Assembly: GCA_947179485.1 (NCBI GenBank)
Contig: OX359245.1
Span: 66,575,067 to 66,639,066, forward strand
Origin: Allacma fusca
Taxonomy: Eukaryota; Arthropoda; Collembola; Symphypleona; Sminthuridae
Direction: 5' to 3'
DNA length: 64,000 nucleotides
The translations under genes were made by a program, and so were the position numbers. The first letter of the stretch is position 1. Each line of letters starts with the position of its first letter. Shown here piece by piece: positions 46,503 to 58,609 of this stretch. Under the pieces are notes generated by a model, which was not told the origin of the DNA, made no database searches, and saw only the letters and a list, made by a program, of their open reading frames with translations.

Positions 46503-48579
46503 CAGCGAATCTTCCCATAACATCACATTGAAAATTTTCCTTGTGTATGTGAGTCATATATGATTAGATAGTAAGCCATTAACGACAAATCTCTCTTACA
46601 GCGTCACAAAAGTTCATGCAGTTGGCGTCTAGTTATAGTTATAGTTTTAATATAATTAATTATATATGTCATTAATTATATGTACACCGCTCATGAGTGT
46701 TCACTTTAATTTAACTGGAATGTTTTGGGTTCCGCTTCAAGTAAAATCAATGACCTTTGAATTTAAAAAAAACTGTTGAAACAATGTTTTTGCGCATTAC
46801 AACGTCCTGTAGCTTTGCGTTTTTAAAAATTCCCTTGGGGTTATCTTACATCCAAAATACAAATTATGATACATTTTTCCAGTGATTACTGAGGACTTGA
46901 CAATTCTTCACCATAGATATTGTCTGTCACAAGAGTGTGCAATTTAAATGTTTTTATTTTTATGTGGTTTGGTACCAAAAGGCTGCTTTAGTTGCTATTA
47001 ATTGACAGAACGAAAAGCAATTTTCCTTTCATTAGGGGAATGTGTGAAAAAAGAAATACAATTTTTCGGAATTATTTCTTAAGTCAGCCCTCCCTATAAT
47101 TGATGCCCTCATAAGGAATTTGGGGTATAAATGCCGGATTTAGAATCCCAATTTCTGCTTACACAATACTTAAGACTATGCATTCAAGATATAATGTTCA
47201 CAGTTTACAAGGGAAAAAATTACGAGTCTCAAGATCATTCCTTGTACGTAGCGTGAGTTCACTCTACAATTTAGTCAGATTTCTATATTATAACCTGAGC
47301 TACTTGCATTTATTTGTAATTGAATAAATTTTAGTACCTTATATTTTGAGTACCTTCGATTGTTTCATTTCACAATTAACGTCGGGGTTGTTTACACTTG
47401 TGTTCCCTGAATGTATCAACTTTAAAATCTGCGTAAACTCACTTATTTCTGCTGGAGAAATATTTCACAGGAGTGGATTTTTTAGTGGAATTCAATTTAC
47501 AAGACTTGTTGAAATTTACACACCAGAAAATTTTCCAATACTTTGGGTTTTCAACTCATAGGCGAGAATTCACAAAGGCGAATGCTCACTTACAATGAAA
47601 AGTTTGTACGTTTGACGGGCTTGCTGCTTTGACGAGAAATGCCTTTTAGGGAATCCAAGAGACGTGTGACAAATTGTAAGGGTTTTGTGATTCCAATGGT
47701 TGCGTTTGAAGGGTCCTTTTTGCTCTACTAATTGAAAACAGAAGGCACTTGTGTTGCTACGTTTTCAGAAATCCCCTCCCACGAGCTATAGTTAACATAT
47801 GTAACTATACAAATGCATGCGTGCAGGGATTCACTCAGTGAGTCCTTCTGGAAACGAGCAAGAGCTACTTAATTACCAGTTTTTTTCAAGGAGCAGGGGC
47901 CAGTAAAGAAATCAAGATGTTCAGAGTAACTTCAAGGAGACAAACGTACATCTTGTAAATGGGCAAGGGTCGGTTTTAAAACTGGATGATAGTACTTTGA
48001 TTTTTTTCGGTTGGAATGACAATGTTCTAGGATCAAATGGGATGCTTCAACCCAAGTGTGGAACCTTTTTTTGAGAATATATAATACTCTGTATGTAATT
48101 ATATGTGTTTTGCAAGAGTAAATAATCTCCACTTTTACACTTATAATTACACTTTTATTCCCTTCACAATATTACGGAATCTTAAATAAACGTTGACACT
48201 TCTAGGTTTATTCTCGTGGTAAATTATTGAAGACACAGTCGACTCTTCTAAATTGTCTCTCTCTTCATGAAATCTTCCCTCATCACAACAGAGTGAGGAT
48301 CTCTCCAGAGTAAAATATTTCTATGCTGTCGTACCCCTGTAGCATTTCCCTCATAGCGTCACAAAAACTCATGTTCTTCGGGTGAAAAAGTAGAGTCGAA
48401 TATAAATGAATTGTTAAATGTAGCAAAAACCTACATTAAATAATTGCAAGCCGAAATCAAATAACTAAGGGAGATATTCTTGAGACAAATCTCATGAAAG
48501 ATGTTTACAATAGGAGCCTTGGTGTACATTTTTACACGCTTGATGCAATTGTTTCTATTCCCTTTGCTAGACAATGAAA

Positions 48580-49045
48580 TTGTCGGTACAAAAAACGCAC
48601 TTCTTCAAGTATAAAAGTTCTGATAATTATATAAAGTACAGTCGTACCGTATCCAGACAAAATTATTTTCGAAATGTAAATGCAAATTTAAGTGTAATTA
48701 TTGCTCTGAAACTCTCTCTCTAAAAGTGAACAAACTACACAAATAAGAATTCACATTTAGGAAAATCCTTACGAATTGATACTTTACTCCCCATGATTCG
48801 GGCCGAAATGCATACTCAATGTTCACTGTAGAGCTCCCATTGGGAAAATGCCCTACAGATGTTTTATTTCCTGCCAGTATTTTGTGTAAGTAAACACTTA
48901 TTAAAACATATTACTGTATATAACAAGCACCGATTTTTTGTCTTTATAGGCAAGGCATTTAATTTTATTGAAAGGGGTGGTACACAGACACGATATAAGC
49001 CATTTGCTTCCGTGCTTTTTATCCCAACCGATAATAATTTATATT
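48580..49045 (+). pseudogene. Inverted segment carrying the zinc-finger relic
   Basis: This segment is the reverse complement of 7140-7610 in an otherwise collinear paralogous region. The relic fingers therefore read on the plus strand here: FKCNYCSETLS near 48690 and a PYRCFISCQYFV piece near 48855-48890. Stops interrupt both. The inversion joints lie at GACAATGAAAT and ATTGACAATTTCAT, short inverted repeats. Confidence 0.75.
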
Positions 49046-50066
49046 TAATGATGATTTTTGTTAGCACAAAGTAATTAATTTTAGTTGTGTTTAGGCTTCA
49101 TTTGAGGTATTGACCTGTATCTACTGCTATGTACTAAAACCTTTTAATGGCCAATAGCCTCCTCCACCTTTATTGTTCATGGCAATTCAATTATAATGCA
49201 TCAGTAGTTTGACAGCTTGCCATAAATTGTAATTGACTACCACTTGTAAATTAAAGTATTAACACTGAGGTTGGAAAATATTTTAAAATCCAGATATCAT
49301 TTGTAAACATCGCGTTACATGTTTGAAGGCATCTATCTATAGCTTGTAATTATATACTACTGTTTTAATGTGACTTTAGAGTCTCCACGAAAATGAGCGG
49401 TGCTTGGAATTTTTAACCATTTTAATGAATTCCTTTAAGTTTGAAAATGCTTTAGCTTTTAAGGTATCACTAAATGTCATATTATAAAGATCCCATGACT
49501 ACTGTGAAAGTTAATTAGTTGCATGTCTACTTGCAAAGTCACAAAGGGGAAATATGTTGTATTCGCGCGACTCTTCTCGGTCGATATTGTAATACACACA
49601 AAATAAAATGTACTTACATAAAACAGTAAAATAAAAATCACTTCGCCCCTAAACACAGATCGGTAAACAAGAACTCTGGAGCAGAACATGCTGCAATAGC
49701 TACAAAAGTAGAATTATTATTGTTATTTTTCCTGAGAGTAAATAGTGCCCAATGATAATGGCAGTTAATCTACATGAAAGCAAACTTTGTGGAGTTGCCA
49801 TAAAAAATTAAATGTGCATTCAAGAATAATTATATAATTATGCCGTACATGGTTCCTGCATCTATATGTAATTGTTACAGTTTGTTGTTCGAATTTTCAC
49901 CCCGATTTTATTTAATGCATGAAAATTATTGAAATCATCATTGAAAAACATTAAATTTAATAGTGGATATAGGTTTCAAAACAGATCAAATAAAACATTC
50001 CGTTCCAACTCACTGGATGACGTGAAATGAATTTCAGAAGTTTGGTTTATTTGGATATTCCCAATA

Positions 50067-50837
50067 CAGTCGACTCTCGTTATAACGACATCAATAAATC
50101 TCCCAAAAAGTGACGTTATAAGGGAACGACGTTATAGAGGCACATAAAATAAAAAATGATTTAGTTGCAAATTTTTCGTTTCATTGAATTAGCACATACT
50201 GTTTGTCTATGCAGAGTGAGAATAAAAATAATTAATATTAATTAATAAACAATAATATTTTTCAAAGTTTGCAACACTACAAACACCGTCAACACCAAAG
50301 GTCAGAATTTAATAAAGTATTTTCTGAATCTCAATAAGACATTTCTCAAATCATTTAAAAATGTTTTCAAACAATAAAAAATGTAATTCCGTTAAAACTA
50401 TGAATATCAGTTCTTTACTGGATGCGAAAATAAATCTAAAAGCTTAGAAATGCGTATTTTCGTGGATGGGACTTAAACAATGTCGTTAACCACGCTTGTT
50501 CATATATTTACAATAATACGTTCCTTCCAGTCTTATAACGTGGCTTCATAATAAGCCAATGCAATCATAGTGAAATTGAAGAGTAAAAAAACTTTAAAAT
50601 GGCACCACCAGTATGTTATTTAGCTAGGTTTGCCGCTTTGTAACGTCAGCATGACGTTATCAGGGTACGCGTTTCACCTTACGGCTACAAAAAAGCGACT
50701 TTATAAAGGAACTGACGTTATAACGAGTGACGCTATAAAGGTAGAAATTATCATATAATTTAGCTTGGGAGGAACCCAGGATGACTTTATAGGGAGAGTG
50801 ACTCTATAGGGAGAGACGCTATACGGAGAGTCGACTG
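50067..50837. mobile_element. pogo/Tigger-like MITE, 771 bp
   Basis: It has a TA target duplication (50065-50066, 50838-50839), with the empty site GATACCCATTAT in gene A's 3' flank at about 8620. The ends are CAGTCGACTCTCGTTATA and its near-complement, typical of pogo/Tigger elements of the Tc1/mariner superfamily. Near the right end the words GACGCTATAxGGAGAG and GACTTTATAGGGAGAG repeat in tandem. There is no transposase frame. It sits just beyond the 3' UTR signal of pseudogene E. Confidence 0.9.
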
Positions 50838-50989
50838 TACCCATTATACTGTCACCATCAGGTGCTAAACAGCAAGTATTCAATTCATTAGATTTTTTTA
50901 GTAAAAAAGCTTAAAAATCTCATCACAAACACTCCCACTCAGGAGATTCAATGAAAATGAAATCAAGGAAAATACATGGTCTACAAAAT

Positions 50990-52436
50990 CTATCCAGCAT
51001 GTTTTACTACCCGCTTCAAAACAACAACTGGTAAACGATGAGAAACTGAGTTGTGCATGCACAGTTTCTTGTGATCCGTGCAACGGAATCCGCACGAATT
51101 ACATATCAAGAGCCCAACATTAGTTTTCTCATCTCTCAACTGATTTCTTACGCATTTCGATTTTCGAAGGGAAGCTTTGGATTCAAATACGTCATGGTTC
51201 CTCATCTCATGCATAGCCACGATTCTTTTCCAGTTGCAGGAATATGAACAGAACTTACACTTGTGCGGTTTGTTTCCAATATGAGTCAACTCATGTTTCT
51301 CAAAATGAGTTTTAGAATCGGTGTGAAGTGTGCACTTCAAACACTTGAATTTACTCTCCCCAGTGTGCTTTCTTGATTGGCTCTGGAATGATGAGAGACG
51401 TTTGAAAGTCCAATTGCAAAATTCGCATTGGAAAGGCCTCCTGGCCGAATGAGTTAGGGTGTACTCACATAAAGCATGCTTTGTCCGTACACGTAAATTT
51501 TTTCTCCGTTACGGACAGACCTCTCACATAGGTTCAGACCGTATGTAATTACTTACCGAAGTGTGAATGTGAGATGTCTGTTCGTAAGCGGTTGGAATGT
51601 TGTTTCCGTCAGTTCCTTCCGTGATGCCGACAAAAATATTTACGGTTACGGAAGGAACATGTTTTATGTGAGTACACCCTTAGCTCGTGTCTTCTTAACA
51701 TTTTAATACTCGTACAAGCATAAGAGCAAAGCTTACAGGTGATTGGCTTCTCCCCCGTGTGAGTACTGAGATGAAGGTTTAGTCCTGATGAGGAGTTATA
51801 TTCCTTGACACAGAAATTGCATTTGTATGGTTTCTCACCCGTATGTGTCCTACAGTGGATCAAAAGTAAGTCTTTGGATTTGAAATTTGAAGAGCACATC
51901 CCGCAGACAAAAGTCCTTTCGTTTGAATGAGTTTGTAAATGTCGTAAGACTTGGCGACTGCGAAATTGCTTGGAGCAAATATGACACTTGTATAATTTCT
52001 GGCTTGAATGTGTTTTCACATGCGCTTGCAAATATTCTTGTAGCCGGAACTGCGCCGGACAAATTGGACATTTGAAGGGTTTTTCATTGGTGTGCGTTCC
52101 GACGTGGGCTCGAAGGTGATCAGTTCGTTTGAAAGATCTAATGCACAAATTACATTTGTATGGTCTTTCTCCAGTGTGAACTCTGCGATGAATTTTTAAT
52201 TTAGCTGAAGATATGAACTGGGAAGAGCATTCTTCACATTTGAATGGTTTCTCTCCTGTATGAATTTTCCTATGATGATTAAGTTGATTTCTGGAAGGAA
52301 ACGCTGAGGAGCACTCTTCGCATTTGTATGGTCTCTCACCAGTGTGGACGCTCACATGAGTGTTTAGGTGATATTTTTTAGTAAATTTTCTTCATCAATA
52401 GTTGCACTCAAATTTTCTTTCCACTTTTGGTCCCAT
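50990..52436 (-). pseudogene. Zinc-finger pseudogene E (A/C fusion), MITE-interrupted
   Basis: Thirteen fingers of the A/C type. Finger 1 has a nonsense codon replacing its second Cys (CNY then TGA TGA). A 223-bp Harbinger-like element (51457-51679) splits the exon between fingers 9 and 10, and finger 10 has lost a His (QSQSRKH). The 3' flank matches gene A while the 5' flank beyond exon 1 matches gene C, so E spans what are A, B and C in the left copy. The acceptor (52466/52465) and donor (52646/52645, intron 180 bp) are intact. However, the segment corresponding to 19930-20364, including the TATA box, is deleted. Confidence 0.85.
51457..51679. mobile_element. PIF/Harbinger-like MITE, 223 bp
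   Basis: The target duplication is TTA (51454-51456 and 51680-51682), and the empty site GAGTTAGCTCGTG is seen in A, C and F. The terminal inverted repeats begin GGGTGTACTCACATAAA and match 21 of 22. The subterminal region has repeated TTACGGA and GGAAGGAA words. TTA targets and GGG ends fit PIF/Harbinger. No coding capacity. Confidence 0.92.
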
Positions 52437-52689
52437 AATTAAATTTCCAACCGAATTTTTGATCACTATACAAGAAGAAAAGCAAAATATTATTTCACAT
52501 AACGCATGCATACTTGACATATTATACCGAATCCACAAAAATTCAAGTTTCCTTAAGAAAGTCTGTCAGGTTCTTGGTCTATCTACGGGATTTACTTTTA
52601 AATCTATTAACATAAAAAACAAGGATAGGAAATAAGAATTTATACCTCTCGTTGTACTTGAAAGTTTTCAAGTACACACTGATTGTTAG

Positions 52690-55600
52690 ATTTTTTTTAG
52701 AAGTTAGTTTACGAGCACAGCAAATTTATGTGACCTCACATTTTTCGACGCTATGTCACGAGTATATATACTTGCATAAGGTCAGTTGTTCCAAGTAAAC
52801 TGATTGCTGAGCAAAGGTGTATCACGAATATTTTTTTTATTTAAAGTTATAATTGAAGGAAATCTTCAGTAAAGTTAAAAGGTGGGTAACTTACACGAAC
52901 TTTGTGACCAGCTCACAATCAGCGATCTTATTTCCTGATCCTATAGAATGTCAAGAAGTTCAGACAGGGGAGCATCTGAATTCCGATAACATGTCTCTAA
53001 ATTTGCATATCCAGATATCGTTCAGCCAATTTATTTGAATACTTATTGTAAGTAAGAATTACCTGAAGATAAGTTTACTTGTGCTGGTATATGCCTGTTG
53101 TTTGTTGATTTGAATAGGAGATAGTCATCAGGGAAGCTAGCATTCTTATGAATTCTCAGGCGTAATTTCGTATTTAAATATTAAGGGAATTTAACGTTCA
53201 CAGGAGCATTCTGAATTGAAATAATGTTAAATTTTGAGCTAACAATACTCACAATTTCTAAAGCCAGCAGAATACGAACCGTCCATGCGTTTTCAATTCT
53301 AAAGCATTGAAATATCTTGCATCAAGATAATAATATACATACATCATATTTAATACAATCATTTGTATCGATAGGGTTAAGTAACATTGATTGTCCAAAT
53401 GTACACAAGTTATAATTCAGTAATAAAAATACAATCAGTTAACAAACACTATAAACAAAAATGCTGCAGTGGCTATTAACTATTTATTTTACATAATGGA
53501 AATTCAAATCGGGAGGAGTAAATTTTGCATTTGCAAGTCCACTCCTGGGTGTAGACTAATTTGTGTAGTTAGGTCACTTTTAGGGAGAATTTTAGAGCAG
53601 CATTCACACTTAAATTTGCATTTGCATTTCGAAACCTTTTTTGTCCGGAGACAATATGATTGTAATTTCAATGACGATTTCTACGTGTACAAATTAATTA
53701 ATTTCAAGGCCGATTCAATGGACGCAATGACTCCATGCACTGATGTACTATGACCTTTTAATGGCACAACATTACTACACATTTTAATGTGACTTTAGAG
53801 TCTCGCAAAAATGAACAGTGCTTGGAATTAATTTCATTTGTGATTCGACTTCATTTGCATTACTGACCTGTACTGCTGTACAATAACCTTTTAATGGCTA
53901 GCCTCCTCCAGTTTTATCGTTCATGGCAATTCAATTATAATGCAACAGTAGTTTGACATTTTATCTTAAATTGTAATTCCCTACCACTTAATGGAAATTA
54001 TTATTATCATGGAAATTAAAATATTCCCACTGAGGTTGTAAAATATTTTAAAATCCAAACATCATTTTAAAAACTCGCATTACTTGTTTGAAGGCATCTA
54101 TCTCTCACTGGTAATTATGCATAACAATTTTAGTATGGCTTTAGAATTTCTACGAAAATGAACGGTGCTTGGGATTTTTAACCATTGTAATGAATTCCTT
54201 TAGTTTTGTAAATGCTTTTGCGGTTTAGGTATCACTGAATGACATGTCGTAAAGATCCCATGACTACATGTGAATGTTTTTTCTATGCACTGATATTTAG
54301 TCATAAATTATTGTTCAAAATTGTTTGAGTAATTATCAGTTCAAATACACTTAAATTTGAACCTTAGATTCTTTTCCTGGTTGTGGTGTGTATCTGTAAT
54401 TTAGTAGTTTATTTGGATTTTGTTAAAGGATCTAGTAAGTGTAGATTAATTTTTTAGTATAATTACTCTGGAAGGAAAAGTCCAAAACAAAATTGGGACT
54501 GTGTATTCAGCCAGAAGGTATACATTTTTCTGAAATTATCAGCTCTCCAACGCAGTAAAATGTATTGTCGCACACTCCCACATGCATTTATAATCTGTAT
54601 AGTTACAGATGTAATTTAATCGGTGTAAGTCGTAATATGCAGGCAGTGAAGGCATCTAACTCGTTGGCATATCATAAATGAAGTACAAAAAAAACTGTCT
54701 TTCAACGACAGTTTTATTTTGTATCCCGGTTGGAACGCCTGTTTGACTATTATTTTGTGTTAGGGGTAAAATTCATTTTGATAATTATGGAATCTCATCC
54801 TTTTTTATTCCCTCCCAGCCTGGACTTGCTTACAATAAGGTATTGATCTGTGGTGAAATGATAAGCTCCTGGGTTATAAGTAGGCTATGATATAGGAAGT
54901 ATCTTATGACTATTTCTTGGCTAGAATGTAGGAAATTATATTGTTATATAAATTACATATGTATGGGTCCTCTAAATATGTATCATGTCGAGACGAAAAG
55001 ATTCAACGAAAACAAAATTGTGAACGGTCCACACTGTAAGCTGTTGTTGTAAATGTACAACTTCATTCAAAAAGGCATAGCAATACAAATGGATTTTATT
55101 CTGTGCACATGCTAATTGTACTTGTTGTAACTTACCCCAGCGTCAACCAGCCCACATCTGGGCACACACTTTTTGATTTACAGAGTTTATGTGGGTGTGT
55201 AAATGTGTCCGAGTGCTTAACTTCAACGCTGTTGCTCACTCAGCTCAAGAAAGTGCATTAAGTACATACTTATGTGCAATAAACAACATTTCGTCGAAGG
55301 GGCTGCAACTGTTCCGACCCTTTCCGCTCTCATAACAACTTATCTTCAGAACGTTTCTTGGATGATTTGGAATCCGTAATAATTCCATAGTATATGTATC
55401 TACTCATGAATCCACGGACCATATGGTTTCCGCTGGTGAAATTTTTGTCACGCCGGGGAACACGTCACGTTTTGAAATTGTAAGGACGAAATAAGATTGT
55501 AAACATATGAATATCTAAAAGACACTCTATTATAGGTAGGGATATAATTATAAGTAAATAATTAATTCCGTAAACAAAAACTGCGGGGCGGAACATGGTG

Positions 55601-56160
55601 CAGTAGCTACAAAAGTATTATTATAATTACTTTTCCTGAGAATAAATAGTGCTCAATGGTAATGGTAGTTATTTTACACGCAAGCTTCATGGAGTTGCCA
55701 TAAAAAATTAAATATGAATTCAAGAATATTTATGCATGTCAAACATGGTATTCGCTTGTATATGTAACAACTACAGTTTATTTTCACCCGGATTTTATTT
55801 AATGGCTTAAAATTATTGGAATCGTCATTGACAAACTTGAAATTCAATAGTTGATGAGTTTTGAAAATAACAAAATCACACATTCAGTGACATTTCAATG
55901 GATTACGTCGAAATAATTTAAAAACCTCCGACACCAAACAGTCTGTCATCGTCACATGTTAAACAGCAAATATTGAATTATATAGGTAAAGTATACAATT
56001 ATTTTTGTAGTAAAAACATTTAAAAAAAAAGAATCTCAGCCCAGAAACTCTCATCCTTAGTAAGATTCAATAACAATAAAATCGAACAAAATACATGCTG
56101 CAATAATTATAATAAATTAACCTTGAATATAGAATAACAACTAAAACTAAAAACAAGAAT
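52690..56160. other. Spacer between E and F, paralogous to 20365-23398
   Basis: No intact gene. It contains the relic finger near 53515-53650 and the amplified spacer block near 54750-55200. Several 4-bp indels distinguish it from the left copy (for example at 55551 and 22728). Confidence 0.5.
53515..53650 (-). pseudogene. Zinc-finger relic in spacer of unit F
   Basis: Homologous to the relic at 21185-21330. The minus strand gives KFKCECCSKILPKS, then stops in place of the continuing finger. It has no start or linker. Confidence 0.55.
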
Positions 56161-58302
56161 CTATTCCACAGGTTTTACTACCCGCTTCAAAACAACAACT
56201 GGTAAACGATGAGAAACTCAATAGTGCATCCACAATGCCTTGTGAGCCGTGCAACGGAATCCACACGAATTACACATCAACAGTCCAATATTTGTTTGCC
56301 CTTCTCTGAACTTATTATTTCTGATGCGTGAGGATTTTCCAAGTGAGGCTTTGGATTTAATTACGTCATGCTTTCTAGTGCTGCGCTCGGGTCAAGTATT
56401 TACAAAGATCCGACCACGAACTTGACTTGACCCCGACTTCTCAGGTACGTATTTCAAGATTACCCGAACTTGACATTTTCATTTCAAGTAATACTTGAAT
56501 GAAACAAGTTCGGGCTTTCAAGTAATTCTCAGATTACTTGACCATGATTTTATACGCGCGTTTCGGGCCCAACTTCAACTTGACTTGACCATGACCCGAA
56601 CTTGACCATGAACTTGAACTTTCAAGTGCTTTCAAGTAATCCATTGGACATCAAAATACTTAAATTTTATTGAATTTATATTTATAATAAAAGCGAACCT
56701 GGGTTTCTAACACACTAGGTTTCACCCAACATTTTGCGAGCAACCGCCTCTAAAAATAATAATTGTATTTTTCGTTCCTTTCAATGAATGTAGAACGATG
56801 GTACACTGCAGATCTACTCTGATTTCGTGTAGCGGGTAGGTCTGGTGACTCAGTTGACATTTTAGGGGACTTAGAACTCCTTTTAGGTTTTGTTGCCACA
56901 TACTATTATTAACATGGGTGCTAACATTTTTAAATCAATTCCCACGGAGCCATATGAATGTTGAGCTTTCTTTTGTTAGCGTACACGAACAAATTAACAA
57001 ATGCCGCTTAAAGTGATGTATTAAATGCCGTTTTAATTTTCATTTAGTACAGTGAATCGTAAGTGAATTGAAAACTCCCTCAGCCATGAAGAATTGCACA
57101 AACAAAATTACTTGAACTTGTACACGAAAAACTCAAGTTCGTGGTCAAGTACTTCTTAATATTTACTTGAACATGACCAAGTATTAGGGTTCAAGTAAAA
57201 TAATTATACTTGACCACGAACTTGACTTGAGGAAAGAAATCATGGTCAAGTCCATGAAATACCTGAACACGACCCGAACCGTTCATGGTTTTAAATTTAT
57301 TTACTTGACCACGACCCGAACGCGAACTTGACTTGAAATACTCGTGTACTACTTGTACTTGTGCGCAGCTCTGAATTGCTTTCTCCTCCTATGCATAGAC
57401 AATGTTCTTTTCGTGTTACAGGAGTATGAACAGAACTTACACTTGTGCGGTTTGTTCCCAATATGGGTCAACTCATGTTTCTCAAAATTACTTTTAGAAT
57501 CGGTCTGAAGAGTGCACTTCAAACACTTGAATTTACTCTGACCAGTGTGCCTTCTGGAATGGCTCTGGAATGTTGAGTGGCGTTTGAACGTCGAACTGCA
57601 AAATTCGCACTGGTATGGTCTCCTGGCCGAATGAGTTAGCTCGTGTCTTCTTAACAATGCATCATTCACACAAGCATAAGAGCAAAGTTTACAGCTGCTT
57701 GGCTTCTCCCCCGTGTGAGTACTGAGATGAAGTCTTAGTCCATTTGAGGAGATATAATCCTTGACACAAAAATTGCATTTGTATGGTCTCTCACCCGTGT
57801 GGCTCCTGCAATGGCTCAACAGTAAGGCTTTATATTTAAAATCTGAAGGGCACATCCCACAGACAAAAGGCCTTTCGTTTGAATGAGTTTCTAAATGACG
57901 TTTCAGGCCCGAGCCCTTGCCAAATTGCTTGGAGCTTGTGTAATTGGCTTTTGTAAGGTTTTTCATTTGTGTGCGTACCGACGTGGGCTCGAAGGTGCCC
58001 AGGTTGTTTGAAAGATTTAATGCACAAATTACATTTGTATGGTCTTTCTACGGTGTGGACTCTACGATGCATCTTTAATGAATATGAAGTGATAAACTGG
58101 GAAGAGCATTCTTCGCATTTGTATGGTTTCTCTCCTTTATGATTTTTCCTATGAAGATTAAGTTGAGCGGTGGAAGGAAACGCGGAGGAGCACTCTTCGC
58201 ATTTGTATGGTCTTTCACCAGTGTGGACTCTCACATGAACGATTAGGTCATGTTTCTTAGTAAATTTTGAAAGCAGTAGTCACACTGAAATTTTCTTTCC
58301 AT
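56161..58302 (-). pseudogene. Zinc-finger pseudogene F, hAT-interrupted
   Basis: Partner of D: the MGP start codon is CTG, finger 6 has canonical spacing, and the intron has collapsed. A one-base loss in finger 1 (about 58262) shifts the frame. Fingers 2-4 are open to about 57966. A deletion of roughly 90 bp then removes finger 5 and the start of finger 6 and shifts the frame. Fingers 6-12 are open in 57966-57378. A 1-kb hAT element (56377-57376) interrupts finger 12, and finger 13 contains a stop (HY then TGA). The C-terminus ends KPVE at 56161. Confidence 0.85.
56377..57376. mobile_element. hAT-like MITE filled with CAAGTTC / GGTCAAGT words
   Basis: An 8-bp direct repeat TGCTTTCT flanks it (56369-56376, 57377-57384). 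The uninterrupted site is TCATGCTTTCTCCTCC in D. The ends are AGTGCTGCGC and GCGCAGCTCTGAAT; the right end carries about 3 extra bases, so the exact edge is uncertain. The outer 250 bp on each side consists of ACTTGACC, CGAACTTG and TTCAAGTA words in both directions. The centre (about 56640-57100) is unique and non-coding. Confidence 0.85.
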
Positions 58303-58588
58303 TATTGGGCCCAGAATTAAATTTCCAGCCGAATTATTAGTCACTGTAGAAGAAGAAAAGTGCACCTTTTGTAAAGTGCAACATACAGTGAATTTCCTCT
58401 ATAATGGTTCCTAATGGATGGCAAAATAACTGTAAAATATTGTTGCAACTATTTTTCTATATTATATAATGTAAACGTAATTTTGGGAAGAATTTAATGA
58501 CGTCAATGTAAAGGAATTATTATCCAAGAGAAAACCTTACCAAAATCACTTGTAAGATGAGATTTGTTTCGGTGACTGGGCATCTAAC

Positions 58589-58600
58589 TTTTTTATATAT
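58589..58600 (-). promoter_or_regulatory. TATA box upstream of pseudogene F
   Basis: The minus strand reads TTCTATATATAAAAAAG at the conserved position. Confidence 0.5.
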
Positions 58601-58609
58601 AGAACTGAC

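Noticed and set aside
49477-49689. Recurring short minus-strand frame (also 17663-17854, 12469-12684)
   Set aside because: It is shared because the 3' spacers are duplicated. The copies differ by frameshifts and lack a common start or stop.
50701-50883. Minus-strand ORF across the right end of the pogo-like MITE
   Set aside because: It runs from repeated terminal words into the 3' flank of pseudogene E. There is no transposase motif.
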